64,000 nt of DNA. It comes from an uncultured Geobacteraceae bacterium (GTDB lineage: Bacteria > Desulfobacterota > Desulfuromonadia > Geobacterales > Pseudopelobacteraceae). Made by a program: the position numbers and the translations under genes. The DNA lies in the NCBI GenBank assembly GCA_903852495.1, contig CAINRC010000065.1, forward strand, positions 16,001 to 80,000, in the 5' to 3' direction. Positions 16,265 through 24,486 of this stretch are shown one piece after another (the stretch's first letter is position 1; each line of letters begins with the position of its first letter). The notes beneath the pieces are model-generated. The model saw only the letters and a list, made by a program, of their open reading frames with translations, did not search any database and was not told the DNA's origin.

Positions 16265-17273
16265 AAACTTCCTTTTTACTTATTTCTTCAACAATCGCAG
16301 CGATATCAATCCCCACGGGGCAGAGGCGGATGCATCTGCCGCAACCGGTGCAGAGGGTCTGGCCGAACTTGTCATCGTAGTACTTGAACTTGTGCATGAT
16401 CCGGTTGCGATAGCGCTTTGGCTGCTGGTCTCGCGGGTTGTGTCCCGAGGCATGGTGGGTAAACTTCCAGAAGCCGCAGGCGTCCCAGCTTTTACGGCGC
16501 TTACCCTTCTTTTCAGTTCCTTCGTCAACGATATCAAAACAGTGACAGGCAGGACAGACAAAGGCGCAGGCACCGCAGCCGACGCAGCGGGTGGCGATAG
16601 AGTCCCAGGCCGGGTCTTCGAAATGTTCATCCAGCCACGCCTTGACCTTTTTCAGATCAAACTTCTCCGTCTGCGGCTCGGCCAGCGGCAGCGCTTCGGC
16701 ACCGCTCGGTTCGGCAAACAGTGCAGAGTGGCTGTTGATCAGCGCCTCCCCCTTGTCACTGTAACTCTCACAGCGGTAGCCTCCCCCCACCAGCGGGGAG
16801 AGGAACAGGTCGCTCCCTCTGGTTTCGGCCGGCGAGATGCCGACGGCGGTGCAGAAACAGGCATCGTCAGCGGTGGTGCAGGCCAGTCCGACAACCGTGG
16901 TTTTCCGTCGCCGCTCCAGAAAGAACTCATCCTTGTAATCCCAGGAAAACACCGCATCCAGCACCGGGATGGCCGCCGCATCGCAGGGACGCACACCGAT
17001 CAGCACGGTTTCCGGAAAACGGGCCGGGTCGATATCAGTCAGCGCTACCTGCTGTCCCGTCTTTTCATAGGACATGATCTCTTCGCACAGCGGAAAGAAC
17101 GCCTCCTTGCCGGAGCGTCTCGGCAGCTGGTCGGCGACCATCTCCCCAGCGGCGGCAAGCGGTTCGTACAGCACCGTCCCGGCGTTCAGTTTCGGTGCGA
17201 CGACCCGTGTGCCCTGTTTGATCAGCGCATCCAGAAGGGCGGTGAAGTTTTGTTGTGAAATGTACTTTTGCAT
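16263..17273 (-). CDS. floxB: Flox-Hdr complex 4Fe-4S subunit B
   Basis: 336 residues related to the HydB/AsrA-type iron-sulfur subunits. A long N-terminal domain (IGVRPCDAAAIPVLDAVF) is followed by two cluster motifs: CVGCGACAFVCPACHC and CTGCGRCIRLCPVG. It should relay electrons between FloxA and the Hdr part. The ribosome site AAAGGG sits six bases before the ATG, at the end of the repeat element 17288-17423. Naming relative to floxC follows gene order in known hdr-flox clusters. Confidence 0.83.
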   Translation of the reverse strand: MQKYISQQNFTALLDALIKQGTRVVAPKLNAGTVLYEPLAAAGEMVADQLPRRSGKEAFFPLCEEIMSYEKTGQQVALTDIDPARFPETVLIGVRPCDAAAIPVLDAVFSWDYKDEFFLERRRKTTVVGLACTTADDACFCTAVGISPAETRGSDLFLSPLVGGGYRCESYSDKGEALINSHSALFAEPSGAEALPLAEPQTEKFDLKKVKAWLDEHFEDPAWDSIATRCVGCGACAFVCPACHCFDIVDEGTEKKGKRRKSWDACGFWKFTHHASGHNPRDQQPKRYRNRIMHKFKYYDDKFGQTLCTGCGRCIRLCPVGIDIAAIVEEISKKEV

Positions 17274-17287
17274 TCTGAACCCTTTTC

Positions 17288-17423
17288 AACACTGAGACAC
17301 CGAGACACAGAGAAAACCAGAACCTTTTTTGGGAAAAGCCAAAACCTCTACATACGCTGTGTACCTTCTTTTCCCCTGTCTCTTTTGCCCCTGAAGTTCT
17401 CCGTGTCTCTGTGTCTCTGTGTT
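17288..17423. repeat. Long inverted-repeat element, floxC-floxB junction
   Basis: Arms AACACTGAGACACCGAGACA-type (17288-17318) and complement (17397-17423) enclose about 80 bases unlike those in the other copies. Same arm sequence and placement as the elements in the neighbouring junctions. Confidence 0.85.
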
Positions 17424-17445
17424 CAAGTAGTGGGTGATTACTTTG

Positions 17446-18366
17446 TTATTTTATAAAACTCTGGTCATCTTTTTCCGTGAACATCGTCAGCGGCCCTTTA
17501 TCGTTGACCTCGAAACCGGCCTCGTAGTCGAACAACTCTTTCAGCTCTTTTGCCATCTTGCGGTTCAAAAGGTTGAGCGGAATATCCATGGGACAGACCC
17601 GTTCACATTCGGCACAGCCGGCGCAGCGTCCAGCCAGGTGCATGGCACGCACGATGTGCCAGGCGGTGTTGCCGGCGGGTCGGGGAGTCGTTTCCACCAT
17701 CTGCGGCTTGTTCCGGTCACACAGGCACTGTTCGCAGAAACAGAAGGGGCAGACCTGACGGCAGGCGTAGCACTTGATGCATTTGGCGAACTGCTCTTTC
17801 CAGTAGGCCCAGCGCTCCGCCGGCGTAAGAGCTTCCAGACGGGAGATCTCGGCCTGATATTTCTTTTCCAGTTCAGGAGCGACCGGCAGCTGCGGCGGTA
17901 CGAAATCACAGCCGGTCGGCTGGTGGGCGTCACATTCCCGGCACTTGGAGGCAAGGGTATCGGCGGTAAGCTCCGTGTCAGGCTGAATCGTTGAGGCCAG
18001 CACACCGGAGCAGGGGATGCCGATCAGGTAGAGATTCTCCCGCTTCAGCTGCGACTCCCCCATGAGGCCGACGAGAGCTTTCAGGTCACACCCCTTGACG
18101 ACGATGCCGATCCTGCCGTTCCTGGGGATTTCCTTTTTCGCCTTGGTGAGGTAGACGGCAAGGTTATTGACGCAGGCCGGGGTAAAAATAAGCCGGGCCG
18201 CATCGTCAGCCTGACTGATAACGATCGGCTGGGCAGAACCTTTGCGGCGGGCGGCTGCGTAGCCGATGACCGCCGTAACTGTGCCGTCGCCGAGAACGCG
18301 CTGCGCTTCAGCCTGAATCGCTTCGGTAATGGCGCTGTAGCTGGATGTATCGATTGATTGAGTCAT
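17446..18366 (-). CDS. floxC: Flox-Hdr complex 4Fe-4S subunit C
   Basis: 306 residues. N-terminal domain of the F420-hydrogenase-beta-like type (VVKGCDLKALVGLM, GIPCSGVL, CRECDAHQPTGCD), then two cluster motifs CIKCYACRQVCPFCFC and CAGCAECERVCPMD. It is predicted to be an electron-transfer subunit of the NADH-linked Flox module. AAGGTG precedes the ATG, just outside the repeat 18394-18504. Confidence 0.82.
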   Translation of the reverse strand: MTQSIDTSSYSAITEAIQAEAQRVLGDGTVTAVIGYAAARRKGSAQPIVISQADDAARLIFTPACVNNLAVYLTKAKKEIPRNGRIGIVVKGCDLKALVGLMGESQLKRENLYLIGIPCSGVLASTIQPDTELTADTLASKCRECDAHQPTGCDFVPPQLPVAPELEKKYQAEISRLEALTPAERWAYWKEQFAKCIKCYACRQVCPFCFCEQCLCDRNKPQMVETTPRPAGNTAWHIVRAMHLAGRCAGCAECERVCPMDIPLNLLNRKMAKELKELFDYEAGFEVNDKGPLTMFTEKDDQSFIK

Positions 18367-18393
18367 GCGAACACCTTGATACCTTCAGTTATA

Positions 18394-18504
18394 AACACTG
18401 AGACACCGAGACACAGAGAAAACCAGAAAAAGAATTAGGTTATTATCTGAAGATCGTTGTTTTGCCTCTTCTTGCTTTTCTCTGTGTCTCGGTGTCTCTG
18501 TGTT
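18394..18504. repeat. Long inverted-repeat element, floxD-floxC junction
   Basis: Left arm 18394-18424 and right arm 18478-18504 carry the ACACxGAG units and complement; the interior is about 53 bases. The right arm ends four bases before the floxD stop codon. Confidence 0.85.
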
Positions 18505-18507
18505 AAA

Positions 18508-19008
18508 TCAGATTTGGCTAAACGCTTCTTTCAATTCCGGCGTGTCGATGACCCCGGACCACTGTTCTTCCAGAGCCAGTTCCTTGAACTCCGTCATCGG
18601 CCCCATGGCACGCACCCTCTCAGTCAGGTCGGTGACAACCTCAACCCATTTCCCCCCCTCGGCGGCGGAGACCCAGGAGAATTGCAGGCGGTTCAGGTCA
18701 ACTCCAACGAATTCCAGCAGCTTGCGGAATACCGCAAACCTTCTGCGGGCGTGGAAGTTGCCGGCGATGTAGTGGCAGTCGCCCGGGTGACAGCCTGACA
18801 CCAGTACCCCATCGGCCCCCTGCTGAAAGGCTTTCAGGATAAAGACCGGGTCAATACGGCCGGTGCAGGGGAACTTGAGCACCCGCACATTGGAAGGGTA
18901 CTGCATTCGGCTGGTACCGGCCAGGTCAGCCCCGGCGTAGGTGCACCAGGTACAGACGAAGGCGATGACTTTGGGTTCGAAGGTATGGCTTGTCTTTTCT
19001 GGGTGCAT
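18508..19008 (-). CDS. floxD: MvhD-like 2Fe-2S subunit linking Flox to HdrA
   Basis: 166 residues from ATG 19008 (MHPEKTSHTFEPK), preceded by AAAGG nine bases upstream. Conserved cysteine blocks FVCTWCTYAGADLAG, KFPCTGRIDP and SGCHPGDCHYIAGN are typical of MvhD/FlpD proteins, which carry a 2Fe-2S cluster and hand electrons to HdrA. Position between hdrA and floxC fits that bridging role. Confidence 0.88.
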   Translation of the reverse strand: MHPEKTSHTFEPKVIAFVCTWCTYAGADLAGTSRMQYPSNVRVLKFPCTGRIDPVFILKAFQQGADGVLVSGCHPGDCHYIAGNFHARRRFAVFRKLLEFVGVDLNRLQFSWVSAAEGGKWVEVVTDLTERVRAMGPMTEFKELALEEQWSGVIDTPELKEAFSQI

Positions 19009-19024
19009 AAAACTAAACCTTTTC

Positions 19025-19145
19025 AACACGGAGACACGGAGAAAACCAAAATCATGCAGAACAGACTACAGCTGTTATTAAACAGCCTTCGCTTTCTACC
19101 TGCCTTCTGTCTTTGACGTTCTCCGTGTCTCCGTGTCTCCGTGTT
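19025..19145. repeat. Long inverted-repeat element, hdrA-floxD junction
   Basis: Left arm 19025-19047 has two ACACGGAG units, right arm 19119-19145 has three complementary units; interior about 71 bases. The unit number differs from the other copies, which suggests slippage in the 8-base units. Confidence 0.85.
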
Positions 19146-19155
19146 AAAATTGACG

Positions 19156-21153
19156 TTACAACGCTTCTATCATGGCAACGATCTGTTCATCGGTGTAGCC
19201 ATCCAGCTCCACACATTTCGAGGGGCAGGTGGCCTGGCAGGTACCGCAGCCGGCGCAGACACCGGGGTTGACGTAGGCAACGGTCTTGATCAGGTTGCCC
19301 TGGCGGTCGCGGATTTCTTTTTCTTCTATTGCGCCATAGGCACAGACTTTTTTGCAGGCGAAGCAGCCGACACAGCCGGCTTCACGCACCCGCGCCACGA
19401 TCGGTTCACGTTCCAGCTGGTCCTTGGAGAACAGGGTCATAACCTTGGCGGCAGCGGCACTGGCCTGGGAGACTGTTTCGGGGATGTCTTTGGGCCCTTG
19501 ACAGGCACCGGCCAGATAGATGCCGGCGGTGGCGCACTCCACCGGGCGCAGCTTGGCGTGTGCTTCCGAATAGAAGTGGTATTTGTCGTAGGAGATGCCC
19601 AGCTTCTGGGCCAGGGTGTCGGCCCCTTTCTGCGGTTGAATGGCGGTGGCCAAAACAACCATGTCGGCTTCGATTTCCACCTGAACGCCGACGGCAATGT
19701 CACTCCCCATGACGACGATCTTGTCCCCCTTTTGGTACAGGCGGGAGACCATGCCGCGGATATACACCGCTTCTTCCTCTTCGATGGAGCGGCGCCAGAA
19801 TTCGTCATAGCTTTTGCCCGGAGTACGGGCGTCCATGAAGAATACGTAGGCTTGGCCGTCATGCACCTTGTGGTGGTAGAGCATGGTGTGTTTGGCGGTG
19901 TACATGCAGCAGACTTTGGAGCAGTAGGAGATCCCTTTCTCCCTCGCCCGCGAGCCGATGCACTGTATAAAGACAATCTGCTTCGGTTCCTTGCCGTCGG
20001 AGGGGCGCAGAATCTTGCCGCCGGTGGGGCCGGAGGCCGAGGCGAGGCGTTCAAAGGTCATACCGTCGATGACGTCCGGAATCTTGCCGTGACCGAATTC
20101 GCCGTACCCTTTGATGGCGGAGCCTTTCGGCTTTTCGTCGATGGTGTACAGGTCGAACCCGGTGGCTACGACGATGGCACCCACCGCTTCGACGATCAGG
20201 CGGTCCTCCTGTTCGAAGTCCACCGCGCCGGGTCCGCAGACTTTCTGGCAGACCCCGCATTTACCGGTTTTGAACCAGGTGCAGTTGGCACGGTCGATAA
20301 CCGGCGTGTTCGGCACCGCCTGGGGAAACGGGACGTAGATGGCGGTGCGCAGGCCGATGTTCTGGTCAAATTTATTGGGGATTTTTTTCTGGGGGCATTT
20401 GGTCATGCAGACACCGCAGCCGGTGCATTTGTCCTCATCCACGGAGCGGGCTTTTTTCTTGATGGTGACCTGAAAGTTGCCGATGTACCCTTCCACCAGT
20501 TCGACTTCCGAGAAGGTGTGCAGGGTGATTTTGGGGTGGTTGGCCACATCCACCATCTTGGGGGTCATGATGCACTGGGAGCAGTCCAGAGTCGGGAAGG
20601 TTTCGGACAGCTGGGCCATGTGCCCGCCGATGGAGGGCTCCCGCTCGACGAGGATGACTTCGTGGCCGCAGTCGGCAATATCCAGTGCCGCCTGTATGCC
20701 GGCGATACCGCCGCCGATGACGAGGGAGCGTTTGGTGACCGGTACGGTAATGCCCGGCAGGATCCGGTTTTTCTTGATCCGTTCCACCATCATGCCGACG
20801 ATCTCCACCGCCTTGACCGTGGCCTCTTCCTTGTTTTCATGAACCCAGGAGCAGTGTTCGCGGATATTGGCCATTTCGCAGAGGAAGGGGTTCAGACCGG
20901 CCGCTTCCACCGCCTTGCGGAAGGTTTTCTCGTGCATACGGGGGGAGCAGGCGGCAACGACGATGTGCGTCAGTTTCTGTTCCTGAATGGCATTTTTCAG
21001 CAGGTTCTGCCCCGGATCTGAGCACATGTACTTGTAGTCGGTGGAGAAGGATACGCCGGGGAGCAAGCCGACTTCCCGGGCGACCCGTTCAACGTCAACA
21101 GTTCTGGATATGTTCTCGCCGCAATGGCAGATGAATACGCCTATTCGTGACAT
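19156..21153 (-). CDS. hdrA: Heterodisulfide reductase-like flavin subunit A
   Basis: 665 residues. HdrA is the bifurcating FAD subunit. Seen in order: N-terminal cysteine block ICHCGENISRTVD, FAD-binding LVIGGGIAGIQAALDIADCG, HdrA signature ETFPTLDCSQCIMTPKM, a 4Fe-4S motif CTGCGVCMTKCPQ, an extra cysteine set CTWFKTGKCGVCQKVCG, the second FAD block GIYLAGACQGPKDIPE, and C-terminal ferredoxin motifs CVGCFACKKVC and CAGCGTCQATCP. AAAGGAAT precedes the ATG. A long reading frame on the opposite strand here is only its shadow. Confidence 0.95.
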   Translation of the reverse strand: MSRIGVFICHCGENISRTVDVERVAREVGLLPGVSFSTDYKYMCSDPGQNLLKNAIQEQKLTHIVVAACSPRMHEKTFRKAVEAAGLNPFLCEMANIREHCSWVHENKEEATVKAVEIVGMMVERIKKNRILPGITVPVTKRSLVIGGGIAGIQAALDIADCGHEVILVEREPSIGGHMAQLSETFPTLDCSQCIMTPKMVDVANHPKITLHTFSEVELVEGYIGNFQVTIKKKARSVDEDKCTGCGVCMTKCPQKKIPNKFDQNIGLRTAIYVPFPQAVPNTPVIDRANCTWFKTGKCGVCQKVCGPGAVDFEQEDRLIVEAVGAIVVATGFDLYTIDEKPKGSAIKGYGEFGHGKIPDVIDGMTFERLASASGPTGGKILRPSDGKEPKQIVFIQCIGSRAREKGISYCSKVCCMYTAKHTMLYHHKVHDGQAYVFFMDARTPGKSYDEFWRRSIEEEEAVYIRGMVSRLYQKGDKIVVMGSDIAVGVQVEIEADMVVLATAIQPQKGADTLAQKLGISYDKYHFYSEAHAKLRPVECATAGIYLAGACQGPKDIPETVSQASAAAAKVMTLFSKDQLEREPIVARVREAGCVGCFACKKVCAYGAIEEKEIRDRQGNLIKTVAYVNPGVCAGCGTCQATCPSKCVELDGYTDEQIVAMIEAL

Positions 21154-21171
21154 CGGTTATTCCTTTATTGG

Positions 21172-22098
21172 TTACCTGATTCCCGGGAGGGATACCTGAT
21201 TGTCCAGCAGTGATGTTTCCATCAGCTTTTTCTCTGTCAGGAGCGGGAACGGGCTGACGATCATCGCGCCCAATCCCAGGTTTTCGGGTGACAGGCCGAC
21301 GGAGAGTCCCACCAGTTGGGTGAGGTAGAAGACCGGCAGGTCATAACTGGTGCTGTACACTTTTTCTATTTCTTTCTGGCGGATGTCCAGGTTGCCGTGA
21401 CAAAGCGGGCAGCCGACCATGATGCAGTCAGCGCCGGCGGCCTTGGCAGCATCGAGGATGGCATTGGTGAGCTGAATGACGACACCGGGGCGCGACAGGG
21501 TGAAGTTGGCACCGCAGCATTCTAGGCGGTGGGTCCAGGCGACAGTTTCCGCGCCCACCGCTTCGATAATCTTCTCCATGATGGTCGGTGCTTCGGCACA
21601 GTCAAGGTTCGGTACATCCGTTGGACGGGTCAGCAGGCAGCCGTAGTAGCAGGCGACTTTAAGCCCGGTCAGCGGTTTGTTGACCGAGGCGGCCAGCCGC
21701 TCCAGCCCCAGATCCTTCGCCAGTATCTCCAGCAGATGTTTCACATTGCCGTCAAGTTTCAGCGGGGCGTCAAGGGCCTGTTCAACTTGCTTGCGTTTGA
21801 CGTCGTTCTCACCAAGGATATGCTGAGCGGTCTTGAGCCGGGAAAAACAGGCGGCACAGGCGACAGCCACGTCGCCTTCGATACTATCGGCCAGCTCCAG
21901 ATTCTTGGCACACAGGGAGAGTGACAGGAGCTCATCCACATTGTGGGCCGGGGTGGCGCCGCAGCAGAACCAGTCAGGTATTTCGGTGAGGCCGATCCCC
22001 AGGTGCCTGAAAAGCTCGCGGGTGGAGAGGTCGTATTCACCGGCGGAGGCGTGCAGCGAGCAGCCCGGGTAGTAGGAGTATTTAAGATCGTTTGTCAT
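21172..22098 (-). CDS. hdrB: Heterodisulfide reductase-like catalytic subunit B
   Basis: 308 residues with two CCG-type domains that in HdrB bind non-cubane 4Fe-4S clusters: the first around YPGCSLHAS, WFCCGATPAHN and ACAACFSRL, the second around YYGCLLTRP, LECCGANFTLS and VGCPLCHGNLD. In bacteria the natural disulfide or thiol partner is not CoM-S-S-CoB and is unknown here; DsrC-like proteins have been proposed for relatives. 18 bases separate it from hdrA, with no repeat in that gap. Confidence 0.93.
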   Translation of the reverse strand: MTNDLKYSYYPGCSLHASAGEYDLSTRELFRHLGIGLTEIPDWFCCGATPAHNVDELLSLSLCAKNLELADSIEGDVAVACAACFSRLKTAQHILGENDVKRKQVEQALDAPLKLDGNVKHLLEILAKDLGLERLAASVNKPLTGLKVACYYGCLLTRPTDVPNLDCAEAPTIMEKIIEAVGAETVAWTHRLECCGANFTLSRPGVVIQLTNAILDAAKAAGADCIMVGCPLCHGNLDIRQKEIEKVYSTSYDLPVFYLTQLVGLSVGLSPENLGLGAMIVSPFPLLTEKKLMETSLLDNQVSLPGIR

Positions 22099-22123
22099 TG
22101 ATGATACCCAAAATCCTTGAGTT

Positions 22124-22202
22124 CAATTTTGAATTTTGAATGCTGAATTTTGAATTGCCGTCAATCAAGAATTCAAAATCCAAAATTCAAAATTCAAAAT
22201 TG
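22124..22202. repeat. ATTCAAAATT-type inverted repeat, hdrC-hdrB junction
   Basis: Arms of about 33 bases (22124-22156 and 22170-22202) are built from AATTTTGAATTTTGAAT units and their complement around a 13-base loop. It is a different family from the ACACxGAG elements further along the operon. A related string occurs inside cbiD at 909-929. Confidence 0.85.
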
Positions 22203-22204
22203 CC

Positions 22205-22774
22205 TTACAGCGCTTTGCCGTTTTTACGCATTTCTTCAATGCGGCTGAAGATCTTTTCTATTTCGGACAGGTTTTTGTTTTTGCTGTGGAACATTTTCAG
22301 TTTGCCCTTGGCGAGCAGTTTGGGGCCGAGCATGAGATCTTTCAGGAACTGCCCCGATTTGACGTTGAACACGGCGGCAAGGCGCATTTCGTACTGGCGG
22401 CCGTAGGTGCGGATATTCTGCAGAAACAGCTTGTTGGCAAGCTGGACGTAGCTTTCCTTGGAGGGGCCATCGGCATCCCAGGAAAGCTTGCGCAGGGCAT
22501 CCATAATGGAAGCCAGGTGAACTTTATTGGGACAGCGGGTAGAGCAGGTTTCGCAGGAGGCGCAGTACCAGATGGACCGCCCTTCGATAATGCGGCGCCA
22601 CTGGCCAAGCTGCAGCAGGCGGACAACGCGATTCGGCGGATGCTCCATGAACGTTGCCATGGGGCAGCCGGCAGAACACTTGCCGCACTGGAAGCAGCGC
22701 CGGACCGATGTGTCAGAGAGAGCCTCGACTTTGCGTACAAAGTCAACGTCCATCGTCTCCTGCGATATGATCAT
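22205..22774 (-). CDS. hdrC: Heterodisulfide reductase-like iron-sulfur subunit C
   Basis: 189 residues from ATG 22774 (MIISQETMDVDFV). Two 4Fe-4S motifs, CFQCGKCSAGCPM and CASCETCSTRCPN, lie in the first half; the second half is helical and basic. It connects HdrA to HdrB. First gene of the operon hdrCBA-floxDCBA. The longer frame to 22933 encodes no conserved sequence and is not used. The ribosome site is weak (AGGTGG about 18 bases upstream). Confidence 0.9.
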   Translation of the reverse strand: MIISQETMDVDFVRKVEALSDTSVRRCFQCGKCSAGCPMATFMEHPPNRVVRLLQLGQWRRIIEGRSIWYCASCETCSTRCPNKVHLASIMDALRKLSWDADGPSKESYVQLANKLFLQNIRTYGRQYEMRLAAVFNVKSGQFLKDLMLGPKLLAKGKLKMFHSKNKNLSEIEKIFSRIEEMRKNGKAL

Positions 22775-23028
22775 TTTTTTCTTTTTCACAGACCACCTGT
22801 TTAGTTTAAATAAAATTAGCGGTGATATTTCCGGTGAAACAAAACAATGGTACAAAATAAAAGGTACGTTGATACAGCGTGTTTGGCAATTCTTTACACA
22901 ATCGATGCATAAAATGCAAGGCAATAGTACCATGCTGATATAATTTAGGAAAAGTCAAAAGCGGTAAGACCAATTTCCTGTGGCTACCTTGTTTAAGCAA
23001 CACTGGGGAGCCGCCGACTCCCCCCAAC
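22775..23028. other. Upstream region of the hdr-flox operon
   Basis: A 254-base AT-rich gap between hdrC and the terminator of the next leftward unit. It must hold the operon promoter, but no convincing -35/-10 pair was found; the nearest candidate on the minus strand is TTGACT with a poorly spaced TATATC. A GC hairpin (GGGGAG 23005-23010 / CTCCCC 23018-23023) lies at its right edge. Confidence 0.5.
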
Positions 23029-23071
23029 AAAAAAGCCCACCCCCTTCATGTAGCAGGAGTGGACCTTTTTT
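23029..23071 (-). terminator. Intrinsic terminator after the aldolase/microprotein pair
   Basis: On the minus strand GGTCCACTCC ... GGGGGTGGGC forms a stem with some mismatches followed by TTTTTTG. It lies 17 bases downstream of the microprotein stop codon. Confidence 0.7.
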
Positions 23072-23087
23072 CTGACCATCAAAACGG

Positions 23088-23246
23088 TCAGTAGATGATT
23101 ATGTAGCCATGTTCTTCCGCAATTTTTTTGACGTCCTCCCTGACGCGGATACGATAGGTTTTCCCTTCCAGAGTGAAGCTGTATCCCCCCTCATCATCCG
23201 GATGTGCATCATTCAGCAGAGCCTCAAATGTTGCCGTTTTTATCAT
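23088..23246 (-). CDS. 52-residue acidic protein coupled to threonine aldolase
   Basis: Small protein starting MIKTATFEALLNDAHPDDEG and ending in EEHGYIIIY, with a short beta-hairpin-like middle (GYSFTLEGKTYRIRVRED). ATG at 23246 overlaps the aldolase stop (ATGA) and has GGGAGG six bases upstream, which supports real translation. No known family is recognised. Length, acidity and coupling suggest an accessory or unrelated small cytosolic protein; its role cannot be read from the sequence. Confidence 0.7.
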   Translation of the reverse strand: MIKTATFEALLNDAHPDDEGGYSFTLEGKTYRIRVREDVKKIAEEHGYIIIY

Positions 23247-24325
23247 ACCGTGCCTCCCGGTGCCCGACCAGCAGCGGAAGAGGCAGTTCGTACCGCCTCC
23301 GACAACTGAAGTACATCGCGTTCCGTTGTCTGCCACGAGCACATGAAGCGTGCGCCGCCGGAACCAATAAATGAATAGAAGTGCCAGCCGGCCTGACGGA
23401 GGGCAGCAGCGACCGCCTCCGGCATTTCCACGAATACCGAGTTTGCCTGCCGGGGATACATGATGCGGATGCCATCGATTGCAGCCAGGTGCTGTTCGAG
23501 CAGCGCCGCGCAGCCATTGGCGTGACGGGCGTTGTTCAGCCAGGCGCCCCCTTCCAGCATCCCGATCCAGGGGGCTGAAATAAAGCGCATTTTGGATGCC
23601 AGCTGTCCGGCCTGTTTGCAGCGGTAATCAAACTCATGGGCCAGTTCACGGTCAAAGAACACCACCGCTTCACCGACGGCCATCCCGTTTTTCGCCCCTC
23701 CCAGACAGAGTACGTCAACCCCGGCCCGCCAGGTCAGCTCTGCAGGAGCGACATTCAGCGCAACAACCGCGTTGGCAAACCGGGCACCGTCCATCTGCAC
23801 CCGCAGGCCATGACGTTTGGCAAGTTCGCTGGCTGCGCCGATTTCATCCGGCGTGTACACGGTGCCGACTTCTGTCGCCTGGGTCAGGCTCAGTACTTTC
23901 GGCCGGGGGTAATGGATATCGCTGCGGCGGGTAATGATCCGTTCGACTTCGGCCAGATCGAATTTGCCGTCCGGGCCGTTCACATGGAGCAGTTTGGTAC
24001 CATTGGAGAAAAATTCCGGTGCACCGCACTCATCGGTCTCGGCATGGGCCAGTTCGTGGCAGATGACACTGTGGTAGGAACGGCAGAGTGATGCCAGAGC
24101 AAGGGAGTTGGCCGCCGTACCGTTAAAGACGAAGAACACCTGGCACTCTGTTTCAAACACCTGGCGAAGATGCTCGCAGGCACGCTCCGTCCAGAGGTCA
24201 TCACCATAGGAGGGGACAAAGCCGCTGTTGGCTTCCTGCATTGCTCCCCACGCCTCCGGGCAGATTCCGGCGTAGTTGTCGCTGGCAAACTGGTTGTATG
24301 TGGGTTTCAGGTCTGCTTCCACTCT
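23243..24325 (-). CDS. Low-specificity L-threonine aldolase (PLP, fold type I)
   Basis: About 360 residues. It cleaves L-threonine or allo-threonine to glycine and acetaldehyde. YNQFASDNYAGICPEAW is the family start, FVFNGTAANSLALA and HAETDECGAPEFF shape the cofactor site, QMDGARFANAV binds the pyridine ring, and CLGGAKNGMAVGEAV holds the PLP lysine. No ATG fits the family start; GTG at 24325 has GGGGGA six bases upstream and is chosen. It is translationally coupled to the downstream microprotein. Confidence 0.9.
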   Translation of the reverse strand, partial: RVEADLKPTYNQFASDNYAGICPEAWGAMQEANSGFVPSYGDDLWTERACEHLRQVFETECQVFFVFNGTAANSLALASLCRSYHSVICHELAHAETDECGAPEFFSNGTKLLHVNGPDGKFDLAEVERIITRRSDIHYPRPKVLSLTQATEVGTVYTPDEIGAASELAKRHGLRVQMDGARFANAVVALNVAPAELTWRAGVDVLCLGGAKNGMAVGEAVVFFDRELAHEFDYRCKQAGQLASKMRFISAPWIGMLEGGAWLNNARHANGCAALLEQHLAAIDGIRIMYPRQANSVFVEMPEAVAAALRQAGWHFYSFIGSGGARFMCSWQTTERDVLQLSEAVRTASSAAGRAPGGTV

Positions 24326-24486
24326 GCGTCCCCCGTGGTGGTCTTTGAACAGCACTGCGGGCGGTAATCTAGCATCTGTTCCACCGTGATACCAGAAATT
24401 TCCCGCTGCACTGACGACAACGGTTGAATAGTAGCACACAAATGGCTATGATGCCGCCCACCTATTTCATTAAGAGGATTGCTCCC

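Noticed and set aside
15999..19145. CRISPR array
   Set aside because: The repeated strings are inverted pairs separated by whole genes, with unequal spacing and no direct-repeat/spacer pattern.
19141..21021. 626-codon open frame on the plus strand
   Set aside because: It is the exact antisense of hdrA; its His/Gly/Asp-rich product reflects high third-position GC of hdrA and has no family features.
22921..22945. sigma54-like TGGTAC...TTGC upstream of hdrC (minus strand)
   Set aside because: The GG-to-GC distance is two bases too long for a -24/-12 promoter.
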